Origin: Vibrio fluminensis
Lineage (GTDB): Bacteria > Pseudomonadota > Gammaproteobacteria > Enterobacterales > Vibrionaceae
Length of the DNA stretch: 64,000 bases
Reading direction: 5' to 3'
NCBI RefSeq assembly: GCF_015278125.1
Contig: NZ_JADILO010000005.1
Coordinates: forward strand, 62,001 to 126,000
Position numbers and translations under genes: made by a program. The notes below the pieces were generated by a model, which searched no databases, was not told the DNA's origin, and saw only the letters and a list, made by a program, of their open reading frames with translations. Positions 27,791 through 37,062 of this stretch are shown piece after piece (positions within the stretch are counted from its first letter, which is position 1; each line of letters starts with the position of its first letter).

Positions 27791-28993
27791 ATGAACGATC
27801 AATTTGATGATAAAGAGTCTAAGGATGCAGTGCAAAGAGAGCGCGATTTGTTTGCAAGGCTGCCTAGTGTAATTGAGTCAGCAATCCAACAAAGCGCACA
27901 TTATGGCGCTTTGTATTCCCATGTCGACTCTAGCGAGGTTATCGACCGCCAAACATTAGCAACGCTGCCAATTACGCGCAAATTCCATCTGCCCATGCAG
28001 CAAAAGCAACATCCGCCTTGTGGTGGCATTAATGCGGTTGCACTCGGGCAACTTGCCCGCGTGTTTCAATCACCAGGGCCGCTCTATGAAGGGCAAAGCC
28101 ACGAGCAAGACTTTTGGCGCACTGGGCGGGCGTTTTATGCCGCTGGGTTCCGTGCAGGAGAGTTAGTCCACAACAGCTTTTCTTATCATTTCTCGCCGGG
28201 TGGCTTTATTATGGATGGCGGCGCTCGTGCTTGTGGCTGTGCGGTTTTCCCTGCAGGTGTTGGCAATACCGAAGCGCAACTTGAAGCGATTCACCAATTG
28301 CAACCAAGTGGCTATACCGGCACGCCTTCCTACCTTGCCAACTTACTTGAGCAATATCAGTGCACTTATCAAGTGCCGATATCAATAACCAAAGCACTTG
28401 TCTCTGGCGAAGCCGTTACTGCAGATATGCAAGCCTTGTTTGAACAGCACGGCGTCAGCGTCGCCCAAGCCTACGCAAGTGCCGAACTTGGTTTGATTGC
28501 TTATCAAGTCGCTGGAGAAAAGGGGCTGGTTGTGGCGGAAGACATCATTGTCGAGATTGTTGACCCAGATGGTAATCCAGTTGAAATAGGTGAGGTGGGT
28601 GAAGTGCTCGTTACGTCGTTTGATGAGAAATTCCCTCTGATTCGTTACGCTACTGGCGACTTATCCGCGCAGGTCGATCAGGATGCGAGCTTACTTCATA
28701 CCAATATGCGCCTCAAAGGCTGGATGGGGCGAGCAGACTCCGCCATCAAAGTGAAAGGGCTGTTTATTTATCCGCATCAGGTACAAGAGATATGTCGCCG
28801 ACATGCTGTAAGAGGCTCTTTGTTGATTGATAGCGATGGATTGAAAGACACCATTACGTTTTATTGCCATGACAATCACGTTTCTGCCGAAGATATCCAA
28901 GCGACGTTAAAATCCGTCACCAAACTAAAAGGCGATGTCATCTTTGTCCCTAATGAGCAAGAGGTGCCGTCATTGATTGAAGATCGGCGTTAA
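27791..28993 (+). CDS. phenylacetate-CoA ligase-like AMP-forming enzyme
   Basis: This 400-residue protein resembles PaaK: N-terminal helical region with HYGALYSH, central sequence (VFQSPGPLYEGQ; GGFIMDGGARACGCAVFPAGVGNT; GYTGTPSYLANLLEQ) and C-terminal RLKGWMGRADSAIKVKGLFIYPHQV. It is shorter than classical PaaK (about 430) and the usual SSGTTGKP phosphate loop is altered to FQSPGPLYEG. Enzymes of this kind close Liv-type operons with a long-chain ligase. Start at ATG 27791 with AGGAG upstream; a GTG just before it is less likely. Substrate unknown; the altered loop is compatible with lost or changed activity. Confidence 0.8.
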   Translation: MNDQFDDKESKDAVQRERDLFARLPSVIESAIQQSAHYGALYSHVDSSEVIDRQTLATLPITRKFHLPMQQKQHPPCGGINAVALGQLARVFQSPGPLYEGQSHEQDFWRTGRAFYAAGFRAGELVHNSFSYHFSPGGFIMDGGARACGCAVFPAGVGNTEAQLEAIHQLQPSGYTGTPSYLANLLEQYQCTYQVPISITKALVSGEAVTADMQALFEQHGVSVAQAYASAELGLIAYQVAGEKGLVVAEDIIVEIVDPDGNPVEIGEVGEVLVTSFDEKFPLIRYATGDLSAQVDQDASLLHTNMRLKGWMGRADSAIKVKGLFIYPHQVQEICRRHAVRGSLLIDSDGLKDTITFYCHDNHVSAEDIQATLKSVTKLKGDVIFVPNEQEVPSLIEDRR

Positions 28994-29094
28994 CTAGCAC
29001 GTCAATTGCTGACTCAAAGAAGTAGCAAAAAGGATAGCAAGAGGGATAGAAGCAATAAATGTCTATCCCTTTCGTTTTAAGTGAAGGGTTAAAT

Positions 29095-29712
29095 ATGGAT
29101 AAGTCAGCAGCACCACAAATTGACGCCCAGTTTTGGGATGAGCTATTTACCACGGGCAACATGCCGTGGGATAACAAGCAGTCGCCCAACGAGCTATTAG
29201 AGTTTCTTGGAAAATATCCTCTGCCTGCACTAACGCAATCAAGCTCTCGAGTATTTATTCCAGGTTGCGGCGCCGCTTATGAAGTGAAGGCTTTTACTCG
29301 CTATGGTTGTGATGTCACTGCGATGGACTATAGTGAACAAGCGGTCGCAGTGGCAAAAGATCAACTCGGCGAGTTGGGTAAATCGGTAGTACTTGGGGAT
29401 GTGTTTAAAGCCGACTTCGCGCAACCTTTCGATGTGATTTATGAGCGAGCATTTCTCGCCGCACTACCGAGAGAGTATTGGAATGACTATTTCGCCATGC
29501 TTGATAGGTTACTGCCAAGTGGCGGCTTAATTATCGGTTATTTTGTTATCAGCGATGAATACCGCTCTCGCTTCCCGCCATTTTGTTTGAAAACCAACGA
29601 ACTAGCCCAAGCGCTGGGTTCCAAATTTGAATTGATAACCTCATCACCAGTGGACGACAGTGTTGCGGTATTCGCAGGGAAAGAGCAGTGGATGATCTGG
29701 CAGAAAAAATAA
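29095..29712 (+). CDS. TPMT-family SAM-dependent methyltransferase
   Basis: This 205-residue protein has the thiopurine methyltransferase-type N-terminus (FWDELFTTGNMPWD), the SAM motif VFIPGCGAAYEVKAF, DVTAMDYSEQAVAVA and FDVIYERAFLAALP. Family members methylate thiols, halides or small xenobiotics. The ATG at 29095 has AAGGG at good spacing and is preferred over 29059. It is monocistronic and convergent with murR. The true substrate is not predictable; bacterial tpm homologues often act on selenium or tellurium compounds. Confidence 0.8.
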   Translation: MDKSAAPQIDAQFWDELFTTGNMPWDNKQSPNELLEFLGKYPLPALTQSSSRVFIPGCGAAYEVKAFTRYGCDVTAMDYSEQAVAVAKDQLGELGKSVVLGDVFKADFAQPFDVIYERAFLAALPREYWNDYFAMLDRLLPSGGLIIGYFVISDEYRSRFPPFCLKTNELAQALGSKFELITSSPVDDSVAVFAGKEQWMIWQKK

Positions 29713-29736
29713 TCGCTATTGGCGCAAAATCTATTG

Positions 29737-30585
29737 CTAACTTAACTGCCTAATATGGGAGGCGATATCATGCAACATCTCTTGTCCGGAGTCCCCTCTA
29801 AGCTTCACTAGGCTAATAAACAGTGCATCGGTTACCACGTTTTGTGCGGTGCGAGCGCTCATCGATGAGGCTCGGTGCTGAGATTCATCTGCGATGGTAT
29901 CTAAATTGAAATCGGCAAGATCGCGCAGTTCACTCGGTGTGGGAGCGGTCAGTGCGATAACTGTCGCGCCGCGCTCGGTTGCCGCTTCTGCGGCGGCGTT
30001 GATCTCTTTGGTATGTCCCGAAAATGAAATCACAATCTGTACGTCATTCTCTGTCAGTGTTCTGGCAATGCCTATTTGTACATGGCTATCAAATTCGCTA
30101 ATTACGGCGATACCAAGTTTGAGTAGCTTATATGCGAGATCTTTACCCGAAAGAGCGGAGCCACCCATCCCGACAATCTGCACTCTATGGGCTTGATTAA
30201 CTAAGCTCACTACTTGATCGAACGGGCTATTTAATAAAGCATTGCTGGTTTGAAAGATCGCTTCCGATTTGGCTTTAACCAATTTTTGAATGATGGTTGA
30301 TGTGGAGTCATTGGTATCAATATTGGTATGCAGTGGCGCGTGTTGTATTGCACTTTTTCGACTCAGTTCTTCAATCAGCGCACGCTTAAATTGGCTAAAC
30401 CCACTGTAGCCAAGTCGTTGCGTGAATTTAACGATACTAGATTGCCCCACATCGATCTGCGCCGCTAATGCTTGGCTGGTTAGTGCGACGGCGTCATTTG
30501 GGTTGGCAATGATCCAATCTGCAATCCTTTTGCCACTCGCAGATAACTTGTTGCGTGTAATGAGAATTTTGTGGGTGATGGACAT
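29737..30585 (-). CDS. murR: RpiR/MurR-family transcriptional regulator with SIS domain
   Basis: This 282-residue protein has an N-terminal RpiR-type helix-turn-helix (about 1-77; ALTSQALAAQIDVGQSSIVK, FTQRLGYSGFSQFKRALI) and a C-terminal sugar isomerase (SIS) domain (VGMGGSALSGKDLAYKLLKL; SFSGHTKEINAAAEAATERG). It is divergent from murQ-murP, matching MurR, the repressor of MurNAc-6-phosphate metabolism. The ATG at 30585 is chosen for the AAGGA seven bases upstream; an in-frame ATG also exists at 30600. MurNAc-6-P is the expected inducer (family knowledge). Confidence 0.85.
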   Translation of the reverse strand: MSITHKILITRNKLSASGKRIADWIIANPNDAVALTSQALAAQIDVGQSSIVKFTQRLGYSGFSQFKRALIEELSRKSAIQHAPLHTNIDTNDSTSTIIQKLVKAKSEAIFQTSNALLNSPFDQVVSLVNQAHRVQIVGMGGSALSGKDLAYKLLKLGIAVISEFDSHVQIGIARTLTENDVQIVISFSGHTKEINAAAEAATERGATVIALTAPTPSELRDLADFNLDTIADESQHRASSMSARTAQNVVTDALFISLVKLRGDSGQEMLHDIASHIRQLS

Positions 30586-30706
30586 CACATTTTCCTTCAT
30601 TTGTTACAATCAAATATTCCGTTTTGAGACGGATTATTCAGAAAAAATCGCCGTATAAGCCAAGTTCCACAAGGCACTTAGACTATCTCAGACTTGGAGG
30701 GGTAAA

Positions 30707-30736
30707 TTATTCCATAAAAACTTGCATTCGGAATAA
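30707..30736. promoter_or_regulatory. inverted repeat, candidate MurR operator
   Basis: TTATTCC (30707-30713) and GGAATAA (30730-30736) form an inverted repeat with 16 bases between, in the divergent murR-murQ region. RpiR-type regulators bind such repeats. Not experimentally known here. Confidence 0.5.
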
Positions 30737-30818
30737 AAAATCCTGTGACTGCAATCACTAATTATCGACTTTGAAAGCAATATTATCGCTGCAAATCACA
30801 GTTAATCTGAGTAAAGAA

Positions 30819-31721
30819 ATGAAATTAGAGATAGACCACTTGGTGACGGAAACGCGCAATAGTCACAGCCAGAACATTGATCAGCTATCGACGTTTGAGA
30901 TGCTGAAAGTGATTAACGCAGAAGATAAAACAGTCGCGTTGGCTGTTGAACAAACCTTGGGCGAAGTGACGCAAGTTGTCGATGAAATTACCAAAGCGTT
31001 TGCCAATGGCGGTCGCCTTATTTACATGGGCGCGGGGACATCGGGACGACTCGGTATTTTAGATGCCAGTGAATGTCCGCCAACCTATGGTACGCCAGCA
31101 GAGCAAGTTGTTGGGCTGATTGCAGGCGGACATACCGCGATTTTTAAAGCGGTGGAGAATGCCGAAGACTCACCACAATTAGCGATTGAAGATCTGCAAA
31201 ATATTGGATTTAGCAACAAAGATGTGTTGGTGGGTATCGCTGCCAGTGGCCGTACGCCTTATGTGATCGGCGGAATGGAATACGCCAAGCAGCAGGGCGC
31301 TTTTGTTGCTTGCATCGTGTGTAACCCAGTTTGTCCAATGATTGATGCTGCCGATGTCGCGATTACGCCTATCGTTGGCCCTGAGGTCGTCACCGGTTCA
31401 TCAAGAATGAAAGCGGGTACTGCACAAAAGCTGGTGCTTAACATGTTGACTACCGGCGCGATGATCCGCTCAGGTAAGGTATTTGGCAATCTTATGGTTG
31501 ATGTTGAAGCCACTAATGCGAAGTTGATTCAACGCCAAACCAATATTGTGGTTGAGGCGACAGGATGCAGTGAAGCAGCGGCAGAACGGGCGCTTGAGGC
31601 ATGCGGACGTCACTGTAAGACAGCAATTCTTATGTTGCTTGCTGATTTAACCGCGGATGAAGCCGCGAACTTATTGCGCGATAAGCAAGGCTTTATTCGT
31701 GCGGCACTTAATGCAGAGTAG
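30819..31721 (+). CDS. murQ: N-acetylmuramic acid 6-phosphate etherase
   Basis: This 300-residue protein is typical MurQ: a SIS-type fold with [35 protein letters not shown] and [20 protein letters not shown]. It cleaves the lactyl ether of MurNAc-6-P to GlcNAc-6-P and D-lactate in cell-wall recycling or scavenging. The start at 30819 gives the usual length; the frame opens 16 codons earlier without a good ribosome site. It is followed 20 bp later by murP and is divergent from murR. Confidence 0.95.
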   Translation: MKLEIDHLVTETRNSHSQNIDQLSTFEMLKVINAEDKTVALAVEQTLGEVTQVVDEITKAFANGGRLIYMGAGTSGRLGILDASECPPTYGTPAEQVVGLIAGGHTAIFKAVENAEDSPQLAIEDLQNIGFSNKDVLVGIAASGRTPYVIGGMEYAKQQGAFVACIVCNPVCPMIDAADVAITPIVGPEVVTGSSRMKAGTAQKLVLNMLTTGAMIRSGKVFGNLMVDVEATNAKLIQRQTNIVVEATGCSEAAAERALEACGRHCKTAILMLLADLTADEAANLLRDKQGFIRAALNAE

Positions 31722-31741
31722 TTGTAGCTAAGGAAATCATT

Positions 31742-33187
31742 ATGGCTAAGATAAATATTGATACCATGAAGGAGATCCTCGTCGCGGTCGGAGGAGGAGG
31801 CAACATCGTCAAAGCGGGCAACTGTATGACCCGCCTGCGTCTAACTCTCGCAGACTTCGGCAAGGTGGATAAAAGCACGCTAAATGCGATGGCAGCGGTT
31901 ATGGGTGTGGTTGAATCCGATGAGCAACTGCAGATCATCGTTGGCCCAGGTAAAGCGCAGCAAGCATCGGAGATGATGAACGAGTTGCTAGGTGGTGGGT
32001 GGGACAGCGCGCCTGCACAAAGCACGCAAGATCTGGCTTCGATCGCTAAACAGCAGAAATCTCAAGTTAAGAGCAAGCAAACAAGCGCAGTACAACGCTT
32101 TCTCAGTAAGTTCGCCACCATTTTTACGCCGTTAATTCCAGGCTTTATCGCGGCTGGTCTTCTTTTAGGTGTGGCAACACTGATTGAACAAACCATGATT
32201 GTTGGTCAGGATGCGAGCTCATTTGTAATTAGCCTTGTGGCGTACATGAAAATCTTCGGCAAGGGGTTGTTTGCCTTCCTGAGCATTTTGATTGGTTACA
32301 ACGCCCAGCAAGCGTTTGGTGGTTCGGGAGTCAACGGTGCGATTCTCGCGTCCTTGTTTGTACTTGGCTATAACCCTGAAGCGACATCCGGTATCTACTC
32401 GGGGATGAGTGACTTCTTTGGCTTTACAATTGACCCGCGTGGCAACATTATTGGTGTGCTACTTGCGGCAATTATTGGTGCCAAAGTTGAACGTTTGGTT
32501 CGCCAGTTTATGCCTGATGACCTTGATATGATCCTTACTTCAGTGGTGACTTTACTGATCATGGGTGCGGTGACGTTTATTGTTATTATGCCTGTTGGCG
32601 GCGTGTTGTTTAAAGGTATGTCTTGGCTCTTCTTGAACCTCAATGACAACCCATTGGGCGCAGCAATACTGGCGGGTCTGTTCTTAATTTCCGTTGTATT
32701 TGGTATCCACCAAGGGTTCGTGCCAGTTTACTTCGCGTTAATGGAAGCTCAAGGTTTCAACTCACTATTCCCAATTTTGGCGATGGCTGGCGCGGGTCAA
32801 GTAGGTGCTTCATTAGCTCTTTACTGGAAATCTGACAAAGCATCAGTGCTGCGTACACAAATTCGCGGTGCGATCATTCCTGGGATTTTGGGTATCGGTG
32901 AGCCGCTGATTTATGGTGTAACCCTGCCACGTGTAAAACCGTTTGTTACTGCATGTATTGGTGGCGCGGCTGGTGGTTTCTTTATCGGTTTAGTCTCGTT
33001 CTTAGGTCTTCCAGTTGGTCTAAACACTGTCTTTGGCCCTTCTGGTATCGTGGCGATTCCTCTGATGACTTCAAACGAGGGCATCTTCGTCGGTATGGCG
33101 GTATTTGTCGGCGGATTGTTGATTTCTTACGTTGCGGGCTTCTTTGCGACCTTACTTTTCGGCACCAAAGACATTGATTTAAGTTAA
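31742..33187 (+). CDS. murP: PTS system N-acetylmuramic acid-specific EIIBC component
   Basis: This 481-residue protein has an N-terminal EIIB domain (about 1-85) with the phosphorylated cysteine in [13 protein letters not shown], a short polar linker, and a C-terminal EIIC membrane domain of about ten segments containing [13 protein letters not shown]. No EIIA domain is present, so it should use the glucose EIIA (Crr), as known for E. coli MurP. It imports and phosphorylates MurNAc for MurQ. A strong rho-independent terminator follows at 33199-33230. Confidence 0.93.
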   Translation: MAKINIDTMKEILVAVGGGGNIVKAGNCMTRLRLTLADFGKVDKSTLNAMAAVMGVVESDEQLQIIVGPGKAQQASEMMNELLGGGWDSAPAQSTQDLASIAKQQKSQVKSKQTSAVQRFLSKFATIFTPLIPGFIAAGLLLGVATLIEQTMIVGQDASSFVISLVAYMKIFGKGLFAFLSILIGYNAQQAFGGSGVNGAILASLFVLGYNPEATSGIYSGMSDFFGFTIDPRGNIIGVLLAAIIGAKVERLVRQFMPDDLDMILTSVVTLLIMGAVTFIVIMPVGGVLFKGMSWLFLNLNDNPLGAAILAGLFLISVVFGIHQGFVPVYFALMEAQGFNSLFPILAMAGAGQVGASLALYWKSDKASVLRTQIRGAIIPGILGIGEPLIYGVTLPRVKPFVTACIGGAAGGFFIGLVSFLGLPVGLNTVFGPSGIVAIPLMTSNEGIFVGMAVFVGGLLISYVAGFFATLLFGTKDIDLS

Positions 33188-33198
33188 TGTCAGCGAGA

Positions 33199-33230
33199 AC
33201 GTATGTGGCAATGCCACATACGTTTTTATT
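33199..33230 (+). terminator. rho-independent terminator after murQ-murP
   Basis: ACGTATGTGGC (33199-33209) pairs perfectly with GCCACATACGT (33213-33223) across a three-base loop and is followed by a T-rich tail. Confidence 0.9.
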
Positions 33231-33441
33231 TGAGTAATCTGCCTCATCGCACTTTTCAGAAAGCAATACTGTAAAATAATTTGACTTGTTTTTAACTCTC
33301 TTCAAAATTAAACGTAGAAGCTGATAATTAATGCTTTAAGCATCTTTCTCGGCTAAATGAACAGACTTGTTTGAGTCGAACGGAAAGATGAACACAAGTT
33401 ATTAAGTTTGCTCTCGGTTAAATGGATTTTAAGAGGTAGGG

Positions 33442-34872
33442 ATGAGCGTTAAGCGGGCGTTTTTTGATGAACATGTGGTAAACACGATAAGGATGGCATT
33501 ACTAATCATTATTGTGTTCTCGATGTTGAGTTTTGCGCATTACCACATGAATTTGAAAGTCTTCCGGCAAAACACCACAGAGACTACCTTACAAAGAACC
33601 ACCAACTACATCTCTAGAACACTGCAAGACGTTAACGAAACCTATGCCTATTCGAGCCAGACTTTAGCAGAATTATATCGCTATAAAATTCAACAAGGGT
33701 ACGTTGTTGATGAAATATTGGCCGATCTCAAACAAAAAGCTCAATCCTTGTCAGTTAAAACCATTGGTTTGGTCGATGTTCGTAATCAGTTGTACTTCGA
33801 TAGCTATGGCCGTGTACTTTCTCTTGATATCACGTCTGAACGCGACATCTGGGTACAAAAGTTTCTCGATATGCCCCAAGACTCCCGCTATCAATTCTAT
33901 GACCCAGATAGCCAAGAATATGAGATGTTATACTCGTTTTATTATGACTACAAAATCAAAGCCGATGATGGTGAGGTGATTGGCATTCTTGGCGTTGGCA
34001 TCGATTACACCGAGTATTACCGTCGTGTGCAGGGGCTAGATGACAATATTGACGTTGCATTTCTTACTCCAAAAGGGGAATTGAGACTGCCGGAATCTTT
34101 AAAAGGAGAATCGGTTTTTACGCGTTTCCCATATTTGGATAAGAGTCTGCTATTGACGGCAGAGAAGCAAGATCAGATCTTTTGGGAACATCGAAACGGA
34201 GAGAACTTCTTATTATATTTCCGTTACTTGGAAGATATTAACCGAATTCTAGCCCTTAAGATGGACTTTACCGACTACTATAACCAATCTAAAAAAGAAC
34301 ACTTCTATTCATTCTTACTGGGCTTAGTGCTCACGTTTGTCGTTGTCATTGTGAATCTTTGGATCAGTTTGTATCAAGGTGGCAAGCTTAAGCATACGGC
34401 GTTTTACGATTCACTGACTCGATGCCGAAACCGACACTATTTAGAAAATAGCATCATCAAAAGCAGCTATTGGCAACAGATTAGGCACAGTCAGTTTTCC
34501 ATGATCTTATTTGACATCGATTACTTTAAGCTTATCAACGATACCTCGGGCCATTTGGAAGGAGACCGAGTTCTACAGCAAGTCGCCCAAATCGTAAGAG
34601 GCTGTCTACGCGACAGTGATGAATTTATTCGCTGGGGGGGCGATGAGTTTATTGTTCTACTGGATATGGACGCTCAAAATGCATTGAAGGTTGCCGACAG
34701 AATAAGAATGGCAGTAGATAAACAAACCGTCATTTCTCTGTCTCTTGGCATTACCAATATTGCAGAAGCAGATAGCTTTAAAACGGTCATGGACAGAGCG
34801 GATTCGGCCTTATATGACGCTAAGGAAAGCGGGCGTAATCAAGTTAAAGCGCATTGGTTGTTTGATGAATAG
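33442..34872 (+). CDS. membrane-bound diguanylate cyclase (sensor domain plus GGDEF)
   Basis: This 476-residue protein has a membrane segment at about residues 13-33, a periplasmic sensor region resembling a Cache domain (about 35-285; GILGVGIDYTEYYRRV), a second membrane segment at about 288-312 and a GGDEF domain. The active-site GGDEF is at 399-403. An RDSD sequence five residues before it fits the RxxD inhibitory I-site, so product feedback is likely. It makes cyclic di-GMP in response to a periplasmic ligand. It is monocistronic; the next gene starts 36 bp later and may be co-transcribed. Confidence 0.93.
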   Translation: MSVKRAFFDEHVVNTIRMALLIIIVFSMLSFAHYHMNLKVFRQNTTETTLQRTTNYISRTLQDVNETYAYSSQTLAELYRYKIQQGYVVDEILADLKQKAQSLSVKTIGLVDVRNQLYFDSYGRVLSLDITSERDIWVQKFLDMPQDSRYQFYDPDSQEYEMLYSFYYDYKIKADDGEVIGILGVGIDYTEYYRRVQGLDDNIDVAFLTPKGELRLPESLKGESVFTRFPYLDKSLLLTAEKQDQIFWEHRNGENFLLYFRYLEDINRILALKMDFTDYYNQSKKEHFYSFLLGLVLTFVVVIVNLWISLYQGGKLKHTAFYDSLTRCRNRHYLENSIIKSSYWQQIRHSQFSMILFDIDYFKLINDTSGHLEGDRVLQQVAQIVRGCLRDSDEFIRWGGDEFIVLLDMDAQNALKVADRIRMAVDKQTVISLSLGITNIAEADSFKTVMDRADSALYDAKESGRNQVKAHWLFDE

Positions 34873-34908
34873 TCCTTTACTGAAGAGTAATTCACAGAAG
34901 AGTAGTTA

Positions 34909-35775
34909 TTGAATAGTGAGTTTGATTCTAGCGTTTCTATCTGTACTATTAGCCGATTATCCGTTCTCAAGCCAAGGGCTACTTTGCAGTTAACAAGCTT
35001 TAAATACAAATCACGCCAAGGTCCTGATTATCGCCATGGTGAACAAGTGTCGTTTATTGATATTAAACAGACATTTGGCATTGGCGGTATTCGTATTGGC
35101 AAGTGGGTAAACTCGGAAGAGAAAGACCTAGCGGCGAACTTGATCTTCGATTCGTTGGCGGATTTGGCTTACATACTGGCACTGCCGCCCCATGCAATAG
35201 GGCTTCGTGGTAACTTAAATTTGGCGTTTGGTACTGGAGGTCGTAAAGGCGTTCAAGCGCACTATGCACCCAATCAGCGCGAGTTAGCGTTGGCCAAAAA
35301 TGCTGGCGCAGGGGCGCTCGCCCATGAGTTTTGGCATGCGTTTGACCACTATATTGCCGAAAAAGCCTTCGATATTGGCGATAGATCTGGTCCGCAACGC
35401 ACCATTTTGTTTGCCAGTGACTGCTGGCTGAAAAACAAAGCGCATTTCCCTCACCCGTTGAATGAAAAGCTACTCACAATTTTTGATAAAACGTTGCTGA
35501 GCGAAGATGGAAAAGAGCGCCACGACTATGTTTCACGCAGTGTGAAAGCCGATCTTACTATGGGCTCGAACTATTTTTCGACTCCGACGGAGATGATGGC
35601 GCGCGCTTTTGAAGCTGCGGTAGAATCTTGTTCCGGCATCACGAATAGCTACTTAGTGTCAGGCACGACAGCCACTGAAACACTCCATGTCTTTCCAGAC
35701 CTGCACCATCGACAGACTATTTATGAAGCACTGCAGGCCTATTTTAAACCGCTCGGTGAGGCGTTAAGTCGATAG
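34909..35775 (+). CDS. CLCA_X-type protein with HExxH metallopeptidase-like motif
   Basis: This 288-residue protein carries GALAHEFWHAFDHYI at about residues 139-153, a gluzincin-like HExxH motif with a third His downstream, and ends with an EMMARAFEAAVE segment that may supply a metal-ligand glutamate. It matches what is annotated in vibrios as CLCA_X family protein, of unknown function, and is similar in style to LPD1-type domains. No ATG is available: a stop lies two codons upstream, so TTG at 34909 is the likely start. No signal peptide is visible. It is the last gene before the integron integrase. Confidence 0.65.
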   Translation: MNSEFDSSVSICTISRLSVLKPRATLQLTSFKYKSRQGPDYRHGEQVSFIDIKQTFGIGGIRIGKWVNSEEKDLAANLIFDSLADLAYILALPPHAIGLRGNLNLAFGTGGRKGVQAHYAPNQRELALAKNAGAGALAHEFWHAFDHYIAEKAFDIGDRSGPQRTILFASDCWLKNKAHFPHPLNEKLLTIFDKTLLSEDGKERHDYVSRSVKADLTMGSNYFSTPTEMMARAFEAAVESCSGITNSYLVSGTTATETLHVFPDLHHRQTIYEALQAYFKPLGEALSR

Positions 35776-35851
35776 TAAACGACTCAACGAGCGTCTTAAA
35801 CTTTGCGTATTGAGCGTTAGTTACGTGCAAGCGGTGGATCGATTTCATTCA

Positions 35852-36826
35852 TTACTGAATGAATATTTTCGATAATGGACTGACAACACCATTCGCACCT
35901 CGATCAATTATGTGAGTATAGATTTGCGTGGTTTTTAAGTCCGCATGCCCAAGTTGTTCCTGAACAGTTCTAATATCAGCACCACTTAAAAGAAGGTGCG
36001 TCGCAAATGAGTGCCTTAAAGTATGACACGATATATTCTTTTCAATCTTGGCTTTTAGCCCCGCTAATTTGATGTGTTTTTGTAGCGCGGTTGGGTGGAT
36101 ATGATGCCTACGTAGCTCGCCAGTTTGTAAATCCGGAGACAAACGGCTAGAAGGAAAAAGAAATTGCCAATTGAGGCTTCGCTCTGCGTTTGAATACTTT
36201 CTCGCTAGAGCCTCAGGTATATATACACCAGAAAAAGCTTCGTCATTTAAATCTTGCTGATAGTAACTGGCCGATCTCAATTGCTGCTGTTTGATTGCAG
36301 GGAAAAGCTCTGGGGCTAGGGTAACTATGCGGTTTTTACCTCCTTTACTTTTCCATATTCGTATAGATTTATACTCATAGTCGATGTCTTGTATACGTAA
36401 GCAAACACATTCCATTAAACGCAGACCAGAACCATACATCAATTGATAATGTAGTTTGTATTGGGGTGAGCAATGACGAAGTAGTCGCTCAATCTCTTCT
36501 GGAGTCATCACTGTGGGCAGTTTTCTCGACTTGTCTGAGCGACGGAACTGCATATCAATATCTATAGGTTCTTGAATGATGTCTTTGTATAAAAAGACGA
36601 GAGCATTGAGCGCTAAGCTTTGGGTTTTCTGGGCAGACTTTTTGTTAACGACTAAGTGCGTTAGGAAATCTTCAACGTGTCTCGAATTTAAGCTTTTTGG
36701 GTGCTTTTTATCATGGTAAAGAATGTATTGATGAATCCAGTAGATATAGGCTTCGACTGTTCTAAGTGCGTAGTGCCGAGCCAACATATACTCTTTTATA
36801 AACGATAGAAATGGTGATTTTTTCAT
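35852..36826 (-). CDS. intI: integron integrase (IntI tyrosine recombinase)
   Basis: This 324-residue tyrosine recombinase has catalytic R in MYGSGLRLMECVCLR, HTLRHSFATHL (H and R), LGHADLKT (H) and Tyr in QIYTHI. The extra integron-integrase patch is present (LRRHHIHPTALQKHIKLAGL), which separates IntI from XerC/D. Length matches Vibrio chromosomal IntI (about 320). It catalyses attI x attC and attC x attC recombination of folded single-stranded attC sites. It is transcribed away from the cassette array. A LexA-like box lies 12 bp upstream of the ATG; an in-frame GTG at 36838 overlaps that box and is less likely to be the start. Confidence 0.95.
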   Translation of the reverse strand: MKKSPFLSFIKEYMLARHYALRTVEAYIYWIHQYILYHDKKHPKSLNSRHVEDFLTHLVVNKKSAQKTQSLALNALVFLYKDIIQEPIDIDMQFRRSDKSRKLPTVMTPEEIERLLRHCSPQYKLHYQLMYGSGLRLMECVCLRIQDIDYEYKSIRIWKSKGGKNRIVTLAPELFPAIKQQQLRSASYYQQDLNDEAFSGVYIPEALARKYSNAERSLNWQFLFPSSRLSPDLQTGELRRHHIHPTALQKHIKLAGLKAKIEKNISCHTLRHSFATHLLLSGADIRTVQEQLGHADLKTTQIYTHIIDRGANGVVSPLSKIFIQ

Positions 36827-36837
36827 TTTTGCTACCA

Positions 36838-36853
36838 CTGTTTATATATACAT
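36838..36853. promoter_or_regulatory. LexA (SOS) box at intI
   Basis: CTGTTTATATATACAT fits the LexA consensus CTGT-N8-ACAG at all but the last base, with the usual alternating TA core. Its position next to the intI start matches the SOS control known for integron integrases. Confidence 0.75.
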
Positions 36854-37019
36854 GAGATGGAGTTTGGCACATCAATTCATGCTATATAGAAAAAGTCTGT
36901 ATTTTGGGATTAGGGTAAAGTGTTTCACTGCTTAAGTTACTGTTATTTTGCATAAAAACGGGGTATGGTTTATCTCATAAAAGTACTAGGCAGAATAATT
37001 CTGTATTTAATTATAGAAT

Positions 37020-37043
37020 TTTTCGGTCTAAGAACTGTTAGGC
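37020..37043 (+). other. attI recombination point
   Basis: GTTAGGC at 37037-37043 is the junction between the intI-proximal region and the first cassette. The crossover falls after the G at 37037. The first cassette ends with GCCTAAC, the exact reverse complement, as required for a cassette inserted here. The full extent of attI upstream is not defined from sequence. Confidence 0.7.
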
Positions 37044-37062
37044 TATTGAGGAGAATTTGAGC

